Shown piece by piece: positions 12,101 to 21,580 of a stretch of DNA of 64,000 nucleotides. The first letter of the stretch is position 1. Every line of letters starts with the position of its first letter. Source of the DNA: Thalassospira sp. MCCC 1A01428 (lineage in GTDB: Bacteria; Pseudomonadota; Alphaproteobacteria; Rhodospirillales; Thalassospiraceae); NCBI RefSeq assembly GCF_002115825.1, contig NZ_JFJZ01000008.1, forward strand, positions 62,001 to 126,000. Reading direction: 5' to 3'. The notes below the pieces were generated by a model that was not told the DNA's origin, made no database searches, and was given only the letters and a program-made list of their open reading frames with translations. The position numbers and the translations under genes were made by a program.

Positions 12101-12408
12101 AATTTTCGTTGCAAATCCGGAATGGCTGGCGGTAAATCAAGCACTACATCCTGATCGGCGCGGCCAAACATCGCCAGTTCGTCTTCATCGGCCTCACCTA
12201 ACGGACGAATGGTGGGAAGCAGCGTTACCTTGCCTTGCGTCTGTCGCAAAAAAGCATCGCGCATCACCTTGCAAGACCGGCGATTGGGCACCAACAGCAA
12301 CGTATCGGACAAGGCCACCGGCTGATCCACCGTTTCGCGCAATAATTGCTGTGCCAGCATATCGGCAAATGGGGCACCTGGCGGGATGTAAAACAGATTG
12401 TCCGTCAT
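9166..12408 (-). CDS. addB: Double-strand break repair protein AddB (alphaproteobacterial type)
   Basis: A 1080-residue partner of AddA. The N-terminal helicase-like domain has the degenerate nucleotide-binding segment LLLVPNRRSCKVMRDAF rather than a full Walker A, as in alphaproteobacterial AddB. The C-terminal RecB-family nuclease shows RADRVDVL and IIDYKTGVPPS (about residues 935-965). The start ATG has AGGGA about 8 bases upstream. Translation is coupled to addA by a 4-base stop/start overlap. A gap of about 205 bases separates it from murU, so the addBA-trxA part may have its own promoter. Confidence 0.94.
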   Translation of the reverse strand: MTDNLFYIPPGAPFADMLAQQLLRETVDQPVALSDTLLLVPNRRSCKVMRDAFLRQTQGKVTLLPTIRPLGEADEDELAMFGRADQDVVLDLPPAIPDLQRKLLLTRLIMSRADYKGEKPTADQAARLAGELARFLDQVQTENCKFDDLEGLVPTEFAQHWQLTLEFLQILTTFWPNILADQGVSDRAARRNAMIAAQIELWGVNPPDYPVIVAGSTAPFPALRTLVGAVLNLPQGRVVLPGLMSGLSAGDWLAINEDAAHPQHLLARLLNQIERTADDVLPWGGEDGGNDGSNAGVPLQGAAIQKSAIAPAMRDLFADGNEDARVSVPSVASPQHAAGMPGNARYERRRLAREALRPAQTTDQWRYIDDFAPDVLAGVLRVDCSGAREEAATIALMMRDALEDPGKTCALVTPDRGLARRVATELRRWEIDVDDSAGVPLHDTAPAIFMRLVVRTVQEQFAPVALLELLKHPLCAAGLPPETFRTQTRLLELQILRGPRPGPGLAGLADAIDGWCDETIERITRADAVNAAPRIERIRDDHQRLHHLVEALEASLSPLLDLMADKTVLPVEALRTHVRCCETLAASDQQSGPDRLWRGDAGEALADFVYELLQALPGFDALQGARYGAFLDALMADRAVRPRFGKHPRLFIWGTVEAQMQQADLTILGGLNEGVWPPDAGSDPWMSRPMRAKFGLPAPEHRIGQSAHDFQQLFCAPTVVMTRALRVGGTPTVPSRWLLRIENLLRKSGVAMEKADATQWRHLADQLDEPTAEMRVRVGRPAPTPPVAARPNRLSVTQIETWMRDPYAIYARHILKLQSLDDIDLDPGAADYGNYIHEALDRFISQYHDYLPADSEARLMAIGEEVFAPLKARPGLWAFWWPRFGRIAKWFVQTEAGRRDYLRASYTERSGSLVLGSGFEVYARADRVDVLRDGGIAIIDYKTGVPPSAKDVINGFAPQLPLEGAIAEQGGFNDVDKGPPASYAFWKLSGGDPAGEIREIDTARMKTTPHDLARDAVAGVAALATAFADPQTPYLSVPHPDNAPKYSDYVHLSRAREWMGSEETGEGEPALAAINAGDEK

Positions 12409-12614
12409 TGTGGTCCCTGTTTGATAAGATTACGTCCAACCGGGAAAATCCACCGGTCCGTATTCATGTGGAAATAATAATGATGCTAATAATGCAGACT
12501 AACGCGAATATAGCCGGGATGGCACCCTGGCAATCATCGTTTTATACGCTGCGGACACACAACAAAAATCTGGCGCGCGACACTGGGCCAGTTAAGCACC
12601 GCAATTACACTGTT

Positions 12615-13346
12615 TTACAACGCGGCAATCGCATCCTCGGCATCGCGCAGGGCTTCGGGCGTGCCAATATGAAACCAGCCGCCATCATGCACCAGCCCGT
12701 AACAGCGCCCGTTTGCCAAGGCCCGGTCGTAAATAACATTAAGCGAAAAGTTACCCGGCAAAATGCCCTCAAACAGCCGGGGGTTTAAAATTTGCACCCC
12801 GGTAAAAAAATACGGCGCGCTGGCGGCATCGCCCCGGCGCATTAACCGCCCGTCAACCTGCCAAAAAAAGTCGCCTGCCCCGTCATAGCCAAACGCCCCC
12901 TGCACCGGGGCTATCGCCATCAGGCAATCCATATGGTCGGCATCGAAGGCCTCGATCATGCGGGTAAAAAGCGGTTCTTTGCCTTCGGTCCAGAACATAT
13001 CGGCATTGGCGACCAGAACTGCATTTTCATCGAGCATCGGCAGCGCATTTTGCACACCACCGCCAGTTTCCAGCAAATCGGCCTCTGGCGAACAAACAAC
13101 CGACGGAAAATCGCGCTTTTCCACATGTTCCGCTATCATTTCGCCAAGGTAATGATGATTAACCACCACCCGGTCAAACCCGGCATCACCCAACCTGTCC
13201 AAAACATGGTCCAGCATCGGCTTGCCCGCCACCTTGACCAGCGGCTTTGGCATATGATCGGTAAGGGGGCGCATACGCTTACCCAACCCGGCAGCCAGAA
13301 CCATCGCCTGTGCCGGCTTTAAAACGGTGTGCGCATTCGTGCTCAT
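12615..13346 (-). CDS. murU: N-acetylmuramate 1-phosphate uridylyltransferase-like nucleotidyltransferase
   Basis: A 243-residue sugar nucleotidyltransferase. The N-terminus has the signature VLAAGLGKRMRPLTDHMPKP (about residues 16-35) for binding the nucleotide and metal, and NADMFW supplies the catalytic aspartate. It lies 33 bases after a sugar-kinase gene of the AmgK type. That pairing is known from Pseudomonas and Caulobacter, where AmgK phosphorylates recycled N-acetylmuramate and MurU makes UDP-MurNAc, bypassing MurA. The family is recognised from the sequence; the exact substrate is inferred from the pairing. Confidence 0.85.
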   Translation of the reverse strand: MSTNAHTVLKPAQAMVLAAGLGKRMRPLTDHMPKPLVKVAGKPMLDHVLDRLGDAGFDRVVVNHHYLGEMIAEHVEKRDFPSVVCSPEADLLETGGGVQNALPMLDENAVLVANADMFWTEGKEPLFTRMIEAFDADHMDCLMAIAPVQGAFGYDGAGDFFWQVDGRLMRRGDAASAPYFFTGVQILNPRLFEGILPGNFSLNVIYDRALANGRCYGLVHDGGWFHIGTPEALRDAEDAIAAL

Positions 13347-13379
13347 ATCCGGGTCCAGTTTACCGTGGTCAAAAAAGGA

Positions 13380-14489
13380 TTAAACAGCGGCGTTAATCGC
13401 AGAGATCATGCGGGCATCTCGCGGGATGTGCATATCTACCCACGCTGCAAGCGCTGGCAGGTTTTCAGGCGCTCCGCGCAGAATCAATTCCCAACAGCGG
13501 GGAATAAATTCCAGATACCGGGTTTTACCGGTCTCACGTGCCAGCCAGCCAAACCGGCCCAAAATACGGAAATTACGCACCATACCGGTAGCAATATAAG
13601 CGCGGTAAAACGCCGCTTCATCAATGGCGGGAAACGCCGCCAGATATCGATCCAGCATATTGCGTTCCAGATCCTTGCCGACATCATGGCGCACATCGCG
13701 CAACAAGGACACCAGATCATAAGGACGTGGGGCAAGGGCGGCATCCTGAAAATCAATAATTCCACAATCCACCCCGCCGTCATCGGTATCAACCAGCATC
13801 AAATTATCAACATGGTAATCCCGATGAATAAGGGTATCGCCAACCAGCCCGCATTGGGGCAAGACCTCGTCCAGCAGACAGTTAAAATCCTGAACTGCCT
13901 TATCGCGTGCGGTCGCATCGACCAAAACCATCGGCAGATAATCGCGGCAAAAGCTGGCAAGCTGACGGCGCAAATTTTCGGGCTGATACCGGGCCAATTC
14001 CGCCCATTCCGTGTTTTCCCTATCCGCGTTTGCCATCTCGGCATCAACACGACGATGCAGCAATACAAGAGAATCGGTAGCGCGAATATACAGGCTAGCA
14101 GGGGCGATTTCGCCCATGCTCAAGGCTTTGGTAAAGGTCAGATCACCGAAATCCTCGATAATCGCCAACCCCTGCTGAATATCATGTGCAAAAATATCCG
14201 GCACCCGCCAGCCCAGCCGGGCAAACAACGCGGTTGTCCGCACAACCGGTAAAATTGATGCCGGCCGTTCTGGGATATCGCTTAAGCCATGCGGATCAAT
14301 CGATACAGCATCAGGGGCAAAATCCATCAACAAGGCCGTTTCATTGCCCCTGCTTAACCGCCAATATTTGCGGGCCGAAGCATCATCAACCAGTTTTTCA
14401 CGCAGGGCATCTGCCCAGCCATATTGACGCAAAAAAACATCAATCACGCGAAGCCGCTGATCTTGCCGGCTTTGAGCAAAATGGCTCAT
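13380..14489 (-). CDS. amgK: Aminoglycoside phosphotransferase-family sugar kinase, AmgK-like
   Basis: A 369-residue kinase of the aminoglycoside phosphotransferase fold. The catalytic loop is LIHRDYHVDN and the metal site is GIIDFQDA. It is predicted to phosphorylate N-acetylmuramate or N-acetylglucosamine at C1 during peptidoglycan recycling. Its ATG overlaps the tsaE stop as ATGA, and murU follows after 33 bases. The order tsaE-amgK-murU-addB-addA is a known alphaproteobacterial arrangement. Antibiotic modification is unlikely given this context. Confidence 0.87.
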   Translation of the reverse strand: MSHFAQSRQDQRLRVIDVFLRQYGWADALREKLVDDASARKYWRLSRGNETALLMDFAPDAVSIDPHGLSDIPERPASILPVVRTTALFARLGWRVPDIFAHDIQQGLAIIEDFGDLTFTKALSMGEIAPASLYIRATDSLVLLHRRVDAEMANADRENTEWAELARYQPENLRRQLASFCRDYLPMVLVDATARDKAVQDFNCLLDEVLPQCGLVGDTLIHRDYHVDNLMLVDTDDGGVDCGIIDFQDAALAPRPYDLVSLLRDVRHDVGKDLERNMLDRYLAAFPAIDEAAFYRAYIATGMVRNFRILGRFGWLARETGKTRYLEFIPRCWELILRGAPENLPALAAWVDMHIPRDARMISAINAAV

Positions 14490-14962
14490 GCCGCGTTTCC
14501 GCTGATGTTATCCAGTCGCGTTTCCCAGTTTTCCCCATGCGAAACCAGCTTGATCCGGCGGGCATCAGGGTTTGATCCGGGTTCGATATAAATATTCAAA
14601 CGGTTTTCGGGAGTTAAATGCTCCAGTCGTTCAGGCCATTCGATCAGGCTAACAGCCTCGCTAAAGGCATCTTCGATATCAAGCTCATGAACCTCTTCAG
14701 GATCAGACAAACGATACAGGTCAAAATGCCAAACCGGTAGCGGCTCAAGATCGTAGATCTGGACCAGTGTAAAAGTCGGACTGGGCACTTCTTCGTCCGG
14801 GTTCCCCGCCAATGCACGAATATAGGCGCGGCAAAAGGCACTTTTGCCCATCCCCAGTGTCCCGTGCATCAAAATCACATCACCAACCCGCGCCACCGCT
14901 GCCAGTTCGGCCGCCAGCTTTTCTGTGTCAGCCTGATTTTTGATAACAAGATTCTTTTCCAT
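14486..14962 (-). CDS. tsaE: tRNA threonylcarbamoyladenosine biosynthesis ATPase TsaE
   Basis: A 158-residue P-loop ATPase with Walker A GTLGMGKS (residues 34-41) and the family segments SPTFTLVQIY, HFDLYRL and LIEWPERL. TsaE works with TsaB and TsaD to make t6A37 in tRNAs that read ANN codons; tsaD is also in this window (36.1 kb). The frame is open to a TTG at 14995, but the ATG at 14962 has AGGCGG just upstream and gives the normal family length. It is the first gene of the run that leads through amgK and murU. Confidence 0.95.
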   Translation of the reverse strand: MEKNLVIKNQADTEKLAAELAAVARVGDVILMHGTLGMGKSAFCRAYIRALAGNPDEEVPSPTFTLVQIYDLEPLPVWHFDLYRLSDPEEVHELDIEDAFSEAVSLIEWPERLEHLTPENRLNIYIEPGSNPDARRIKLVSHGENWETRLDNISGNAA

Positions 14963-15195
14963 ATCCGCCTGCGCCCGCTGTGCCTGAGGTAACAAAAATC
15001 ATCAGCTTTCCCCTGTTCTAAGGTCAGAAAGGACGATTTCGCAATGCTTTTAAAACCAGTTTCAGTGTAACCTGAACCGGTTAAAACCATATCAACACCC
15101 AACTATCAGGGCCAGATAACGTTGCGATGGCAGGGACAAAATGCTATTTCGCCCCTGACAGGTCTACGCCCTTTGTTTTTTGGAATGGAATCAAA

Positions 15196-16224
15196 ATGTC
15201 GGAAGCGTCGCACAGCACGGATATCGCCATCATTGGTGCAGGCCCGGTCGGGCTTTTTGCCGTATTTGAAGCCGGAATGCTGGGTCTTAAAGCTCATGTT
15301 ATTGATGCGCTCGACATGGTGGGTGGCCAGTGCAGCGCCCTTTACCCGGAAAAACCGATTTTCGATATTCCCGCCCATCCGCAAATCACCGGGCAGGACC
15401 TGATAGACCAGCTTGCCAAACAGGCCGCTCCGTTCGAACCGACCTATCACCTGGGCCAACAGGTGACGAAACTTGAAAAACGCGACGATGGCCGCTTTAC
15501 CCTCGAAACTTCGGTCGGCACTGTGATTGACGCTGGCGCGGTGGTCATTGCGGCTGGTTGCGGCGCCTTTGGCCCCAATAAACCGCCGATGGACGGTCTG
15601 GATGATTTTGAAGGGTCTGGCGGGGTTCAGTATTATGTTAAACGCCGGGCCGATTTCGCCGGTAAAAAGGTAGTTATTGCCGGTGGCGGTGATTCGGCGG
15701 TCGACTGGGCGCTGTCACTGCACGACATTGCAGAAAAAGTTTATGTTGTCCATCGTCGCCCCAAATTTCGCGCCGCCCCCGATAGCAGCGCCAAATTACA
15801 AGCCCTTGCCGAGGCCGGTAAAATCGAAATGGTCATCCCCTATCAGCTTAAAGGCTTAAAGGGCGATGTTGCCAGTGGCAAACTCAGCCATGTGACTGTT
15901 GCGACGCTGAAGGGCGAAGAACTTGACCTTGAAGCCGATCATTTGCTGCCCTTCTTTGGCCTGGCGATGGAACTGGGGCCAATTGCAGACTGGGGCCTGA
16001 ACCTGGAACGCAACCATATTGGGGTGACCCAGGCAACGATGGAAACATCTGTTCCGGGCATCTACGCCATTGGCGACATTGCCACGTATGAGCATAAACT
16101 CAAATTGATCCTGTCAGGCTTCGCCGAAGGGGCAAGTGCCATTCACAGTGCACGCAGCTATCTGTTCCCGGACAAGGAATTTCATTTCGAATATTCAACA
16201 ACCACTGGCGTCCCTGCGGAATAA
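15196..16224 (+). CDS. Ferredoxin/flavodoxin-NADP reductase, thioredoxin-reductase-like type
   Basis: A 342-residue flavoprotein. The FAD site is IIGAGPVGLFAVFEAG near the N-terminus, followed by CSALYPEKPIFDIPAHP, which is typical of the YumC-type ferredoxin-NADP reductases that lack the CxxC of true thioredoxin reductases. The NAD(P)H site is VVIAGGGDSAVDWAL, and the second FAD motif is GIYAIGDIATYEHK. It moves electrons between NADPH and ferredoxin or flavodoxin in the cytoplasm. The ATG at 15196 has GGAATGGAA before it; an upstream in-frame ATG at 15127 lacks such a site. It is transcribed alone and closed by a terminator. Confidence 0.93.
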   Translation: MSEASHSTDIAIIGAGPVGLFAVFEAGMLGLKAHVIDALDMVGGQCSALYPEKPIFDIPAHPQITGQDLIDQLAKQAAPFEPTYHLGQQVTKLEKRDDGRFTLETSVGTVIDAGAVVIAAGCGAFGPNKPPMDGLDDFEGSGGVQYYVKRRADFAGKKVVIAGGGDSAVDWALSLHDIAEKVYVVHRRPKFRAAPDSSAKLQALAEAGKIEMVIPYQLKGLKGDVASGKLSHVTVATLKGEELDLEADHLLPFFGLAMELGPIADWGLNLERNHIGVTQATMETSVPGIYAIGDIATYEHKLKLILSGFAEGASAIHSARSYLFPDKEFHFEYSTTTGVPAE

Positions 16225-16261
16225 CCTCAAATACATCCGTTTATTGCTCGCATGGCAAACA

Positions 16262-16293
16262 AAAACGCTCCGTTTCTAAAACGGGGCGTTTTT
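16262..16293 (+). terminator. Terminator of the ferredoxin-NADP reductase gene
   Basis: A 14-bp stem (AAAACGCTCCGTTT with AAACGGGGCGTTTT, one G-T pair), a 3-base loop and a T run. The A run on the left lets it also act for the convergent UPF0303 gene. Confidence 0.85.
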
Positions 16294-16307
16294 CATACCC
16301 CCATGCG

Positions 16308-16778
16308 TTAGTCCGGTGCCACTTTCAACACAGCCGATAGAACTTCAACAATCAGGGCATGATCATCGGCCGATGCCAACCCGGAAACAGTAATCGCGCC
16401 GATCACCCCCACCCCTTTGACCCGCAGCGGAAAACTGCCGCCGTGATCGGCATAATCGGCGAAATCAAGGCCATGATCGGCCAGAGTTTTGGTTTTGGTC
16501 TTAAGCGCCATGCCAAACCGGCGCGATGATTGATGTTCTCGCAAAACAAGGTTGCTTTTGCGCCGCGCCCATTCGTCATTGGCAGGCACAGCACCAGGCA
16601 GGGCCGCATGAAACAACACCCGGTTCGGGGTGCGAATATTAACCACCACCGGGGCATTGCGTGCACGGGCTACTTCCACCAGGGCGGCCCCAACCTTCCA
16701 TGCCATATTTTCATCAAAGGCATCAAAAACCAGTTCGTTTTCCTGCCGGGCCAGTAAATCCAGATCCATGCCTGTCAT
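16308..16778 (-). CDS. UPF0303 family protein (heme-degrading-domain superfamily)
   Basis: A 156-residue small cytoplasmic protein of the UPF0303 family, related in fold to the GlcG/HbpS and yeast YBR137W proteins. Recognisable segments are QENELVFDAFDENMAW, VVVNIRTPNRVLFHAALPG, NDEWARRKSNLVLR and GSFPLRVKGVGVIGAITVSG. The molecular role is not established. The frame opens at a TTG (16787); ATGs at 16778 and 16769 are better starts and I chose the first because it matches the usual family N-terminal length. It is convergent with the reductase gene. Confidence 0.88.
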   Translation of the reverse strand: MTGMDLDLLARQENELVFDAFDENMAWKVGAALVEVARARNAPVVVNIRTPNRVLFHAALPGAVPANDEWARRKSNLVLREHQSSRRFGMALKTKTKTLADHGLDFADYADHGGSFPLRVKGVGVIGAITVSGLASADDHALIVEVLSAVLKVAPD

Positions 16779-16843
16779 CCATATCAAAAGTTGTGGGGCC
16801 GCTGCTCATCAGCTAAACGCACCACCCCGGCGTCACGCAACAT

Positions 16844-16881
16844 AAAAAAGGCCGCGTCCCTGATTATCAGGCGCGGCCTTT
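16844..16881 (-). terminator. Terminator of lepA
   Basis: Stem AAAGGCCGCG (16847-16856) with CGCGGCCTTT (16872-16881). On the minus strand it is followed by six T residues. It lies about 20 bases after the lepA stop. Confidence 0.85.
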
Positions 16882-16901
16882 AATGTTTATGTCCTGCTGG
16901 C

Positions 16902-18707
16902 TTATTTATCGTCGCTCATTTTAAGCGCATTGATAAAGGCCGATTGTGGAATTTCGACCTTGCCGAACTGGCGCATTTTCTTTTTACCGGCCTTCTGTTT
17001 TTCCAGAAGTTTGCGTTTACGCGAAATATCGCCGCCATAACATTTCGCCGTCACGTCTTTACGCAGCGCCGAAACGGTTTCACGGGCAATCACCTTGCCG
17101 CCAATGGCGGCCTGAATGGCAACGCGGAACATCTGACGCGGGATCAAATCCTTTAACCGGCCGCAAATGGCACGGCCACGGGTTTCGGCCTGGCCACGGT
17201 GAACCATCAATGCCAGCGCATCAACCGGCTCGTCATTTACCAGAATCGAAACTTTGACCAGATCGCTTTCGTCGTAATCAGCCAGTTCATAGTCAAAGCT
17301 GGCATAGCCGCGCGAAATGGATTTCAGGCGATCATAAAAATCGAAAACCACTTCGTTAAGCGGCAATTTATAAACCGCCATCGCCCGGTTCCCGACATAG
17401 GTCAGGTCCAGCTGAACGCCACGGCGTTCGGTACACAGGGTCAAAATGCCGCCCAGATATTCATCGGGCACCATAATCGACGCCTTGATCCACGGCTCCT
17501 CGATTGATCTGATCTTGGTGACCTCAGGGAAATCTGCCGGGTTATGCAGCATGATTTCTTCGTCATTGGTCATGTTGATCTTGTAGGAAACCGACGGTGC
17601 GGTTGTGATCAGATCAAGTTCGTATTCGCGTTCCAGCCGTTCCTGAATAATCTCAAGATGCAGCAACCCAAGGAAGCCACAGCGGAAACCAAGACCAAGG
17701 GCGGTCGAGTTTTCAGGCTCGAACTGGAAAGACGCATCATTAAGGTGCAGTTTTTCCAGTGCATCGCGCAGCGAATCGTATTCGCTGGTATCAACCGGGA
17801 AAATACCGCAGAAAACCACCGGAATAGATGGTTTGAACCCGGCCAGCGGCTTGGCACACTGGCGTTTTTCCTCGGTAATCGTGTCGCCAACTTCGCATTC
17901 GGCAACAGTTTTCATACCACAATTGATAAAGCCGACTTCGCCCGGCCCCATCTGATCAAGCGCCAGCGGCTTGGGTGTAAACACCCCGACACGGTCGATG
18001 GTATGGGTGACCTTGGCATTCATAAAACGGATCTTCTGGCCCCGCTTAAGCGTGCCTTCCTTAACCCGAACCAAAATCATAACGCCCAGATAGGCGTCAT
18101 ACCAGCTATCAATCAGCAAAACCTGAAGCGGCGCATCGGCATCCCCGGTTGGTGCTGGCAAGCGGGTCACCAGGGCTTCAAGCACATCGGGCACACCCAT
18201 ACCGGTTTTCGCCGAAATCATCAGCGCATCCGACGCATCGATGCCGATAACCTCTTCAATCTGTTCCTTAACCTGATCAGGTTCTGCCGCGGGCAGGTCA
18301 ACCTTGTTCAGGACCGGAATGATTTCGTGGTTATTGTCCATCGCCTGATAAACGTTGGCCAGCGTCTGGGCTTCAACACCCTGTGCGGCGTCAACCACCA
18401 GCAACGATCCCTCGCACGCTGCCAGCGAACGCGAGACTTCATAGGCAAAGTCGACATGGCCCGGGGTGTCCATCAGGTTCAGGGTGTATTCTTCCCCGTC
18501 CCTGGCGACATATTTCAGGCGTACCGCTTGCGATTTGATGGTAATGCCCCGTTCACGTTCGATATCCATCGAATCGAGAACCTGTTCATTCATCTCGCGA
18601 TCGGTCAAACCACCCGTTAACTGAATCAACCGATCAGCAAGTGTGGACTTGCCGTGGTCAATGTGGGCGATAATCGAAAAATTTCGTATATGTTTAAGAT
18701 CGGTCAT
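16902..18707 (-). CDS. lepA: Elongation factor 4 (back-translocating GTPase LepA)
   Basis: A 601-residue translational GTPase of normal length. G1 is AHIDHGKST, then DTPGHVDF and NKVDLP, followed by the EF-G-like domains and the LepA-specific C-terminus ([18 protein letters not shown]). It acts on stalled ribosomes. The frame begins at a TTG six codons upstream, but the ATG at 18707 gives the usual [20 protein letters not shown] start. It is a single-gene unit with its own terminator, divergent from the sensor kinase. Confidence 0.97.
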   Translation of the reverse strand: MTDLKHIRNFSIIAHIDHGKSTLADRLIQLTGGLTDREMNEQVLDSMDIERERGITIKSQAVRLKYVARDGEEYTLNLMDTPGHVDFAYEVSRSLAACEGSLLVVDAAQGVEAQTLANVYQAMDNNHEIIPVLNKVDLPAAEPDQVKEQIEEVIGIDASDALMISAKTGMGVPDVLEALVTRLPAPTGDADAPLQVLLIDSWYDAYLGVMILVRVKEGTLKRGQKIRFMNAKVTHTIDRVGVFTPKPLALDQMGPGEVGFINCGMKTVAECEVGDTITEEKRQCAKPLAGFKPSIPVVFCGIFPVDTSEYDSLRDALEKLHLNDASFQFEPENSTALGLGFRCGFLGLLHLEIIQERLEREYELDLITTAPSVSYKINMTNDEEIMLHNPADFPEVTKIRSIEEPWIKASIMVPDEYLGGILTLCTERRGVQLDLTYVGNRAMAVYKLPLNEVVFDFYDRLKSISRGYASFDYELADYDESDLVKVSILVNDEPVDALALMVHRGQAETRGRAICGRLKDLIPRQMFRVAIQAAIGGKVIARETVSALRKDVTAKCYGGDISRKRKLLEKQKAGKKKMRQFGKVEIPQSAFINALKMSDDK

Positions 18708-19000
18708 GGGATGCTTTTCTAGCAATCAGCTATCGATATATCCAGTGTCACGTCAACAGATCGAAAAAGAAGTTTGTTCAAAATGCCGCGTCTGCATGCC
18801 AAAGATGCGACAGCAGGCAACCAGACAGCCCTTTTTCAGCAAGAAGCTGTCTGCGATGAAAACACCATTTCCGATCACAAGCGGATCGTTTAACAGCAAC
18901 CACCGGGTCATAGCAATCTCGCTTTACGCTTCGTGCCGGTTTATTTAGGCTTTTGTCCTTCATCCGTATAGAGGAAATCGACAGGGATGCGCCCAGTACA

Positions 19001-21049
19001 ATGTTTCTGACCGCTATTGAACCGTCTCTGTCGCAGCGAAGTCTGCGTACATTGCGTCATCGCTTGTTGCTGCTTTCCCTAAGCGGCACATTCATCGTTT
19101 TGTTATCATTCGGTATTATCCAGAAAACACTGTATGACAGCGCCCTGGAACAGGGACGTTCCGAATTGGTACGTCTTGTTTCCTCTATCAGCATATCAGT
19201 TGCACAGGCCAGCAAACGCAACCTGCTCTCCATTCCCACCCATCAGGATAATATTTCGCTGGTGGTCGTCGACAACAACCTTGATGTGTTGCATGGCAGT
19301 TTCCCCCCTCATCTTGCAACAGAACTCCGCGAAACCCTGATTAAAAATCGCCATAATATTGATGGCAGCCTGACCTGCGAACACGGCAAAAAATCCATCA
19401 TGCTGGCCTATCATGCCATGCCACGGCTTAACCGTATGACGGTGGTGATGGTGCCCAAAATGACACTCCTGCACGAATGGTTTCGGGGCCTCGCCTTGCA
19501 TGCCGTTCTTTTTGCCATGATCCTGGCCGTTATGGCGTGGTTGTCGATCTGGCTGTGGATTCGCCTGAAACGTCAGCATATCCGGGCATCAGACCTGGCA
19601 GGGCATTTCAACGATGTTGAAAACAGCCTGTCAAATTTTGGCTGCGCATTAATTGGCTGGCGTTTGTCTACCCCGCACGCCGCCCTTAACCTTCGGTTGA
19701 ACTGGCCTGAAATATTAGGAAAATCCGACAATAATCCCGAAATGGTCACCGCAAACGATTTTATGAAGCTGCTCGGCCCGGCTTCCTATGCCCAACTGCG
19801 TGGTGCCCTGATTGAGGACCGCTGGCCCCAGGACCGCATTGCCGCAATGGTATCGCTTCATCCTGACGATAACTACAGTCAACGATTTTACCTGACCGCG
19901 ACCCGCCATTCCGATCATGGGGAAAATTTTGCCACGGTGCTGTTGCTTGAAACCACCGGCAGCCAGGAAATCTGCAACCCGTTTGAAGCCTATTTGCAAC
20001 ATTCCCCCGAACCCGCCATTGCTGTTGATTTGCAAGGCATTTTACGCGGATTTAGTGCCGCCCTTGAAAGCGTGTTGGGTGACAAGGTTCATTTTGCCAT
20101 CGGCACCCCGTTTTTTGACCTTTTTGCCGACGACCAGCGCGAAGAGGCCGCCAATGCCTTCGCCGCCTGTATCAGCGGCGAAAAACCCAGTGCCGAACTG
20201 GTATTTCGTATGGCCGACAAAGACGGAGATTTACGCTGGCTGGCGTGGCATTGCATTGGCCCGTTGGATGGCGTGATGCTGGGAAGCGCGCGCGATGTGA
20301 CCGAATTTGTCGACAATGCCGAAAAACTGCGCGAAACCCTGAACCAGCTTAAACGCAGCAACGAAGACCTTGAACAATTTGCCTATGTCGCATCGCATGA
20401 CCTGCAGGAGCCGCTGCGCATGGTCACAAGCTATACCCAGCTTCTCAAACGGCGTTATGGCGGCACATTGGGGCCAGATGCCGACGAATACATCAACTAT
20501 GCCGTTGATGGTGCCAAACGGATGCACAAACTGATTACCCATTTGCTGGAATATGCCCGCACAGGCAGCAATGGCGGCCAAACCCTGATCGATTGTAACG
20601 AGGTCCTGAACGAAGCCCAGGCCGACCTTAAAGCCGCGATCAGTGAAACCCAGGCAACCATCATCCATGCCGCCCTGCCGCAATTATATGGCGACCGGAT
20701 CGCCTTGTCGCGGCTGTTTCAAAACCTGATCGGTAATGCCATCAAATATTCGCGTCCTGGCGTGCCACCTCTGATTAACATCAAAGCCGTCCGCGACCCC
20801 GAAAGACCGGATTTCTGGCGTTTTACCCTGCATGACAACGGTATTGGTATTCACCCCGAACATGCCCAGCGCATTTTCCGTCTGTTTCAGCGCCTGCATA
20901 AGGAAGAATTTAGCGGCACCGGCCTTGGTCTTTCGCTTTGTCGAAAAATCGTCGAACAGCATGGCGGCGAAATCTGGCTTGATACCAACCGCCCGATCAG
21001 CGACCCCGGTGCAACATTTGTCTTTACCCTGCGCGGATCAGAGGAATGA
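19001..21049 (+). CDS. Membrane sensor histidine kinase with PAS domain
   Basis: A sensor kinase of about 682 residues. An N-terminal transmembrane segment (LLLLSLSGTFIVLLSFGII) and a second one (AVLFAMILAVMAWLSIWLW, near residues 165-185) flank a periplasmic region of about 120 residues. Two cytoplasmic PAS-like regions follow, the second around AIAVDLQGILRGFSAALE. The HisKA box is FAYVASHDLQEPLRMV, with the phosphorylated histidine in ASHD. The ATPase domain has LFQNLIGNAIKYSRPG, DNGIGI and GTGLGLSLCRKIVEQHGG. No response regulator gene is adjacent, so the partner is unknown. Start is uncertain: ATG at 19001 or a TTG at 18953 with AGG before it. Confidence 0.9.
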   Translation: MFLTAIEPSLSQRSLRTLRHRLLLLSLSGTFIVLLSFGIIQKTLYDSALEQGRSELVRLVSSISISVAQASKRNLLSIPTHQDNISLVVVDNNLDVLHGSFPPHLATELRETLIKNRHNIDGSLTCEHGKKSIMLAYHAMPRLNRMTVVMVPKMTLLHEWFRGLALHAVLFAMILAVMAWLSIWLWIRLKRQHIRASDLAGHFNDVENSLSNFGCALIGWRLSTPHAALNLRLNWPEILGKSDNNPEMVTANDFMKLLGPASYAQLRGALIEDRWPQDRIAAMVSLHPDDNYSQRFYLTATRHSDHGENFATVLLLETTGSQEICNPFEAYLQHSPEPAIAVDLQGILRGFSAALESVLGDKVHFAIGTPFFDLFADDQREEAANAFAACISGEKPSAELVFRMADKDGDLRWLAWHCIGPLDGVMLGSARDVTEFVDNAEKLRETLNQLKRSNEDLEQFAYVASHDLQEPLRMVTSYTQLLKRRYGGTLGPDADEYINYAVDGAKRMHKLITHLLEYARTGSNGGQTLIDCNEVLNEAQADLKAAISETQATIIHAALPQLYGDRIALSRLFQNLIGNAIKYSRPGVPPLINIKAVRDPERPDFWRFTLHDNGIGIHPEHAQRIFRLFQRLHKEEFSGTGLGLSLCRKIVEQHGGEIWLDTNRPISDPGATFVFTLRGSEE

Positions 21050-21103
21050 TTATAATAGCCCGGAAAATCGCGGATTTTAACCGGCACCTACAGGAGACTT
21101 GCA

Positions 21104-21556
21104 ATGACGAAAAACAGCTTTATTCCCGCGATATTCACCGGGCTGATGTTACTTTCCGCCTGTAGCAGCGACCCGCGCATTATGCCCAACAACCATATGC
21201 AGCAACTTGCAGCGAACTTTTCCCAACGCGACATTCACGGGCCGCTACCCAGCGGCTGGCGCCAGCTTGATGGCACAGAAATCAGCTATCGTTTTGCAAA
21301 CGAAACATATGGCGTTTATTCGGTAACCACGGACCAGCAATTGCTGGTAATCCATCTCGAAGACAATTCCACCGGCAATCTTGTCGGGCTGGACCAGCCG
21401 CGCAAATGCCAATGGACCAGTATTGCCGACCGTCTGACACTTGATTGCGAAAAATTCGAAAAATCCTGGCGCATTTACACCAATGGACCAGACCTGATTG
21501 CCGCCGACCTTGAAGAAGAAACCTATGCGGTAATGAAAAAACGCAGCACATATTAA
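21104..21556 (+). CDS. Small lipoprotein of unknown function
   Basis: A 150-residue predicted lipoprotein. A basic N-terminus, a hydrophobic core (FIPAIFTGLMLL) and the lipobox LSAC place the lipidated Cys at residue 20. The mature part is short and polar, with no domain I recognise; two cysteines (in RKCQW and LDCEKF) could form a disulfide. AGGAG lies about 8 bases before the ATG. It follows the sensor kinase by 54 bases and may be co-transcribed, so a sensory accessory role is possible but unproven. Confidence 0.75.
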   Translation: MTKNSFIPAIFTGLMLLSACSSDPRIMPNNHMQQLAANFSQRDIHGPLPSGWRQLDGTEISYRFANETYGVYSVTTDQQLLVIHLEDNSTGNLVGLDQPRKCQWTSIADRLTLDCEKFEKSWRIYTNGPDLIAADLEEETYAVMKKRSTY

Positions 21557-21580
21557 AGCCAAACAGGACCTGATACAGCT

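Noticed and set aside
13329-14252. 307-codon plus-strand open frame opposite the amgK gene
   Set aside because: Shadow of a conserved kinase on the minus strand.
17544-18620. 358-codon plus-strand open frame opposite lepA
   Set aside because: Antisense shadow of lepA; no domain, no ribosome site.
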